From assembly GCA_037951165.1 (NCBI GenBank), contig JBBDHG010000127.1:1482501-1546500 (forward strand): DNA of 64,000 bases, written 5' to 3'. Of the stretch, positions 61,643 to 64,000 are shown in pieces; positions within the stretch are counted from its first letter, which is position 1, and every line of letters starts with the position of its first letter. Under the pieces are notes generated by a model that was given only the letters and a program-made list of their open reading frames with translations, did not search any database and had not been told where the DNA came from. Origin of the DNA: Lophius americanus. Its lineage: Eukaryota > Chordata > Actinopteri > Lophiiformes > Lophiidae. A program made the translations under genes and the position numbers.

Positions 61643-62280
61643 GTATGGGGCCAACCATTAGAGTTAGATCCAGTGCGTGTATAGTACCGTAGTGTTCCTA
61701 CAGATGATGAAATCCCTTAGTAGTATGTATAGTAAAGAATGTTCCTTTGTTTTGTTCTTTATGGCAAGTGAGGGGAAAAGACAAAGAAGCAAAGAAGACA
61801 AGAACTGGTAATATTCCCTGCTGGTTTGCAGTGCTTAGGTACATTTGTAGCTGGTTGGATGCTCAGCAAACTGTTGCCTAGAGGGAATGCCACCTGTGGA
61901 GTTAGTCACTTGTCTATGCTATCTCCTCCAGTCCGGTATAAGTATAGAGCCTTTCACCACTTCCCTGGCTTGGTTTCCTTTCCCGTTTTCCTTCATTCAT
62001 TTTAGCGAAACTCTGGAGGTACTGTGACGCTGTGGAGGAGCCTTGAAAACCCAGTAGACAATTTTGTTCTGTTTAATTTCCTCTGTGATTGCATCCGTAC
62101 GCCTGATGAGTCACAGTTAACCCAGTCACACAGCTGTATGATTCCCAGCGCATGGATTCGTACAGTGTCGCCACGCCGTAAACATCACTTCCCTTCCCTC
62201 TTCCTCTACCCTCCCCATCCACAAACTGCTAATGAAGTGAATCACAACTGTTTTTCCCCCTGATCCCTTTGCCCCAACAG

Positions 62281-62286
62281 CTGATG
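62281..62286 (+). other. Candidate 6-nt microexon of tenm2 (unproven)
   Basis: 'CTGATG' lies between a pyrimidine-rich acceptor ('TTTGCCCCAACAG', tract from about 62250) and a near-consensus donor 'GTGAGC'. Inclusion would add two codons (Ala-Asp) in phase. A TGC precedes the AG by about 8 nt, again a microexon-like context. The following 190 bp look constrained. A 6-nt exon cannot be called from sequence alone. Confidence 0.2.
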
Positions 62287-62480
62287 GTGAGCAATTGCAT
62301 CCACAATACCCTTTTAATTAGTATAGAGAATAAATTGGTTGAGCATGCCTTTTTTCTTAATTGCTTTTTCCTCGGCTCGGATTTAATTGGGCTGCAGCTC
62401 TGTTTATTGATCTCATTTGATGTGCTTTAATTTGGATAATTTTATATATTTATTTTGGGCGTGACAAGATGGTTTGTCTT
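62287..62480. promoter_or_regulatory. Possible conserved non-coding element
   Basis: High-complexity block with homeodomain-type words (TTTTAATTAG at 62311, TTAATTGC at 62358, TTTAATTGG at 62382) and little simple repeat, close to the second coding exon. Its conservation is inferred by appearance only. Confidence 0.3.
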
Positions 62481-63037
62481 GAGGGGGAGACCGTTAGGCA
62501 GCAGTTCCAGTGCTGCTGCAGAAGACTGCAATTTATTCAGTTAGCCTGGGGTCCAGTGATTGATGGCAACTAGGTGGGGAGATGATCAAACTGAGAAGGC
62601 AGAGAAGCGGCTTCAGTGCAGTCTGAGTTCTCAAGTGAACAGCTCTTTGATCTAATGCCGACATATCATGAATTTCGATGTGGAGTAGTAAAGTGAGGGA
62701 GGCAGGCCACCTAAGCCATCCCTAACTGGCCTGCAGGCCAATACAGATTCCTTCTAGCAGCTGGTTTGTAGCTTGTGTGTAATTCATGCTGTGTCATCTC
62801 TCCCCTTCCTGCCTACAACAACAAAGACCAATTTTATGCCTCCGCATATTTTCAACCTCCGCCATTGTTTCATAATTAATGTGCTTAACTGCATTTGATT
62901 GTGAGTTTGTGTGCTAGTTATCTGTCTGTAAGTGTGTGTTTGTGTGTTTTTTTTTGCTTTTCCAAGAATCTATTTTTGCGTCTCCGTTTACTATGTTCAA
63001 ACATATCACTCTCTGCTCTCCACATTCTCCCTCGCAG

Positions 63038-63328
63038 GGGGTAACTTCACCCTGGCCGAGCTGGGCATATGTGAGCCCACTCCTGCTCCACACCCAGCTG
63101 CTGTTCCCTACTGCCCCGACTTGGCCATTCTCCAGAGGGGATACTCCCTTAGCGCTGGCTCTGATGCAGACTCAGACCCCGAGGGGCCCCTCTCTCCAGA
63201 GCGAGCAATTCAGCTGTGGGCCGGACGAGGAAGGGTTAAGTCCCGCCGCAGCTCTGGAGTGTCCAGTCATGAGAACTCGGCCCTCACTCTCACCGATTCA
63301 GAAAATGACAAGTCTGATGATGAGTCAG
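63038..63328 (+). CDS. tenm2: Teneurin-2, second coding exon
   Basis: This 291-nt exon completes codon 76 (Gly) and encodes through residue 172 plus one base. It carries the teneurin-2 hallmark NFTLAELGICEP, then a serine- and acid-rich stretch with GYSLSAGSDADSDPEG, SPERAIQLW and SRRSSG, and ends SALTLTDSENDKSDDESG. This is the membrane-distal half of the cytoplasmic domain, which in teneurins binds adaptor proteins and can be released to the nucleus. The 'KSRRSSG' cluster is basic and phosphorylation-prone. The acceptor is 'CCCTCGCAG' and the donor 'TCAG|GTAGGA'; both boundaries are phase 1, so the frame joins the first exon exactly. The segment after ICEP (TPAPHPAAVPYC) is somewhat longer than I would expect from mammals. 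Transmembrane exons lie downstream of the window. Confidence 0.94.
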
Positions 63329-63584
63329 GTAGGATTTAATGCTGTCGAAAAATGTGCTGAAAAAGCAGTGGTTGGGCATTTATTTTACACTCAGGCCTTC
63401 AGTGCTATCGACCTGTAATTAGACTACCTGATAAAAATGTCACCAAAACGTAATGACAGGATGCTGAATCACAACTAGATATTTCATGATCCCAAAACGA
63501 TTTCATTGCCGAAAAAATAACAACCAACTCCATCCGGACAAATTCATATGCAAGAAAAAAATACCAAAAATCATAAATAGCAGC
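63329..63584 (+). other. tenm2: Start of the next tenm2 intron
   Basis: Begins with the GTAGGA donor. No exon or repeat is recognised in this part. Confidence 0.7.
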
Positions 63585-63870
63585 ATGATCAGATCCTGCA
63601 CTTCAGTAAAAGTACTAATATCCTCCAGCAAAAGTACTCAAATACAAGTAAAATACCTGTACTCAAAATCTTACTTAAGTAAAAAATATACTTGACGTAT
63701 CAAAGTAAAAGTACACATTGTGCAGTAGAATAGTTCCTCTCTGTGTTTGACTATTATACAAAGATTAATTTTACTGCTCTGTTCATTTACTGTTGTAGGT
63801 ATAGGTACTGTTGAGGAAATTTAAACTGCTTTATGATGTTGAGTAGTTTGGTCTATAAGATTGTCAGAGT
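63585..63870 (+). repeat. Dispersed teleost repeat 'family D' (AAGTACT-rich)
   Basis: Repeated 'AAAAGTACT' and 'CAAGTAAAA' words ('CTTCAGTAAAAGTACTAATA', 'CAAAATCTTACTTAAGTAAA', 'ATCAAAGTAAAAGTACACAT') form a well-known style of interspersed repeat in ray-finned fish, continuing into 'GGAAATTTAAACTGCTTTAT' near 63817. Classification is uncertain. Confidence 0.6.
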
Positions 63871-64000
63871 CGGTTTTTATAATCTCTCTACTCTTAGAAC
63901 CATGTAACTCTAAAAAGTAAACTTTTCATAAGATCAGCTGAGTATTTTTTCAGCTGTGTGACATTTCCCAGGTATCCCACGGTTGTTTCCCAACCCCATT

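Larger units (their letters stand above)
45904..63037 (+). other. tenm2: tenm2 intron between the first two coding exons
   Basis: A phase-1 intron of 17,134 bp with GT (45904) and AG (63036-63037) ends. Its repeats are listed separately. Stretches without visible features include 45904-48977, 49096-52590, 52625-53320, 58490-60000 and 60350-61590; they are unique-looking AT-rich sequence with short chance frames only. A large early intron is usual for teneurins. Confidence 0.88.

Noticed and set aside
1..64000. CRISPR arrays, operons, rRNA, phage or other prokaryotic systems
   Set aside because: No regular spacer-repeat array, no dense coding, no ribosome-binding sites. Composition, introns and repeats are vertebrate.

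Overview
This window is vertebrate, most likely teleost, nuclear DNA. It is a gene-poor, AT-leaning, repeat-littered stretch around the 5' end of one neuronal gene. No prokaryotic or viral gene organisation is visible. Long open reading frames are absent, except for two short stretches that read as successive exons of a teneurin. Teleost origin is suggested by the repeats: L2/Maui-like, RTE/Rex3-like and hAT fragments, tRNA-derived SINEs with a fish-type body, and several dispersed families I recognise as common in ray-finned fish.

Gene content. The only protein-coding gene I can support is tenm2 (teneurin-2), on the + strand. The first coding exon lies at about 45591-45903, with the ATG at 45678. 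The second lies at 63038-63328. They are joined by a phase-1 intron of 17.1 kb. Together they encode the first ~172 residues of the cytoplasmic teneurin N-terminal domain; the transmembrane and extracellular exons lie beyond the window. A good 3' splice site just before the first coding exon implies one or more untranslated exons further upstream. The first 45.6 kb is therefore probably 5' UTR intron and/or upstream regulatory DNA.

Layout. 1-1550: 3' half of a decayed LINE. 1551-10230: intronic or intergenic DNA with short LINE 3' ends, a ~59-bp-period minisatellite (7085-7690) and microsatellites. 10230-34280: mostly unique DNA with two SINEs, LINE scraps and possible regulatory sites. 34285-37600: an inverted RTE LINE piece, then an L2 element split by a second, oppositely oriented LINE piece. 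38700-44220: DNA-transposon-rich zone, including a complete 511-bp non-autonomous hAT element with terminal repeats, an 8-bp target duplication and a relic BED-finger coding segment. 45591-63328: tenm2 coding exons and the intron between them. That intron holds several copies of teleost dispersed repeats, a reverse SINE, LINE tails, and two possible small cassette exons (45 nt at 61598; 6 nt at 62281) whose lengths would preserve the tenm2 frame.

The most interesting signals are the two candidate microexons, the hAT element with its footprint, the nested LINE insertion, the minisatellite, and single-site matches to Oct-Sox, CTCF and RE1 motifs. None amounts to a demonstrable new biological system. 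All repeat and motif names come from recognition by eye, without a database search.
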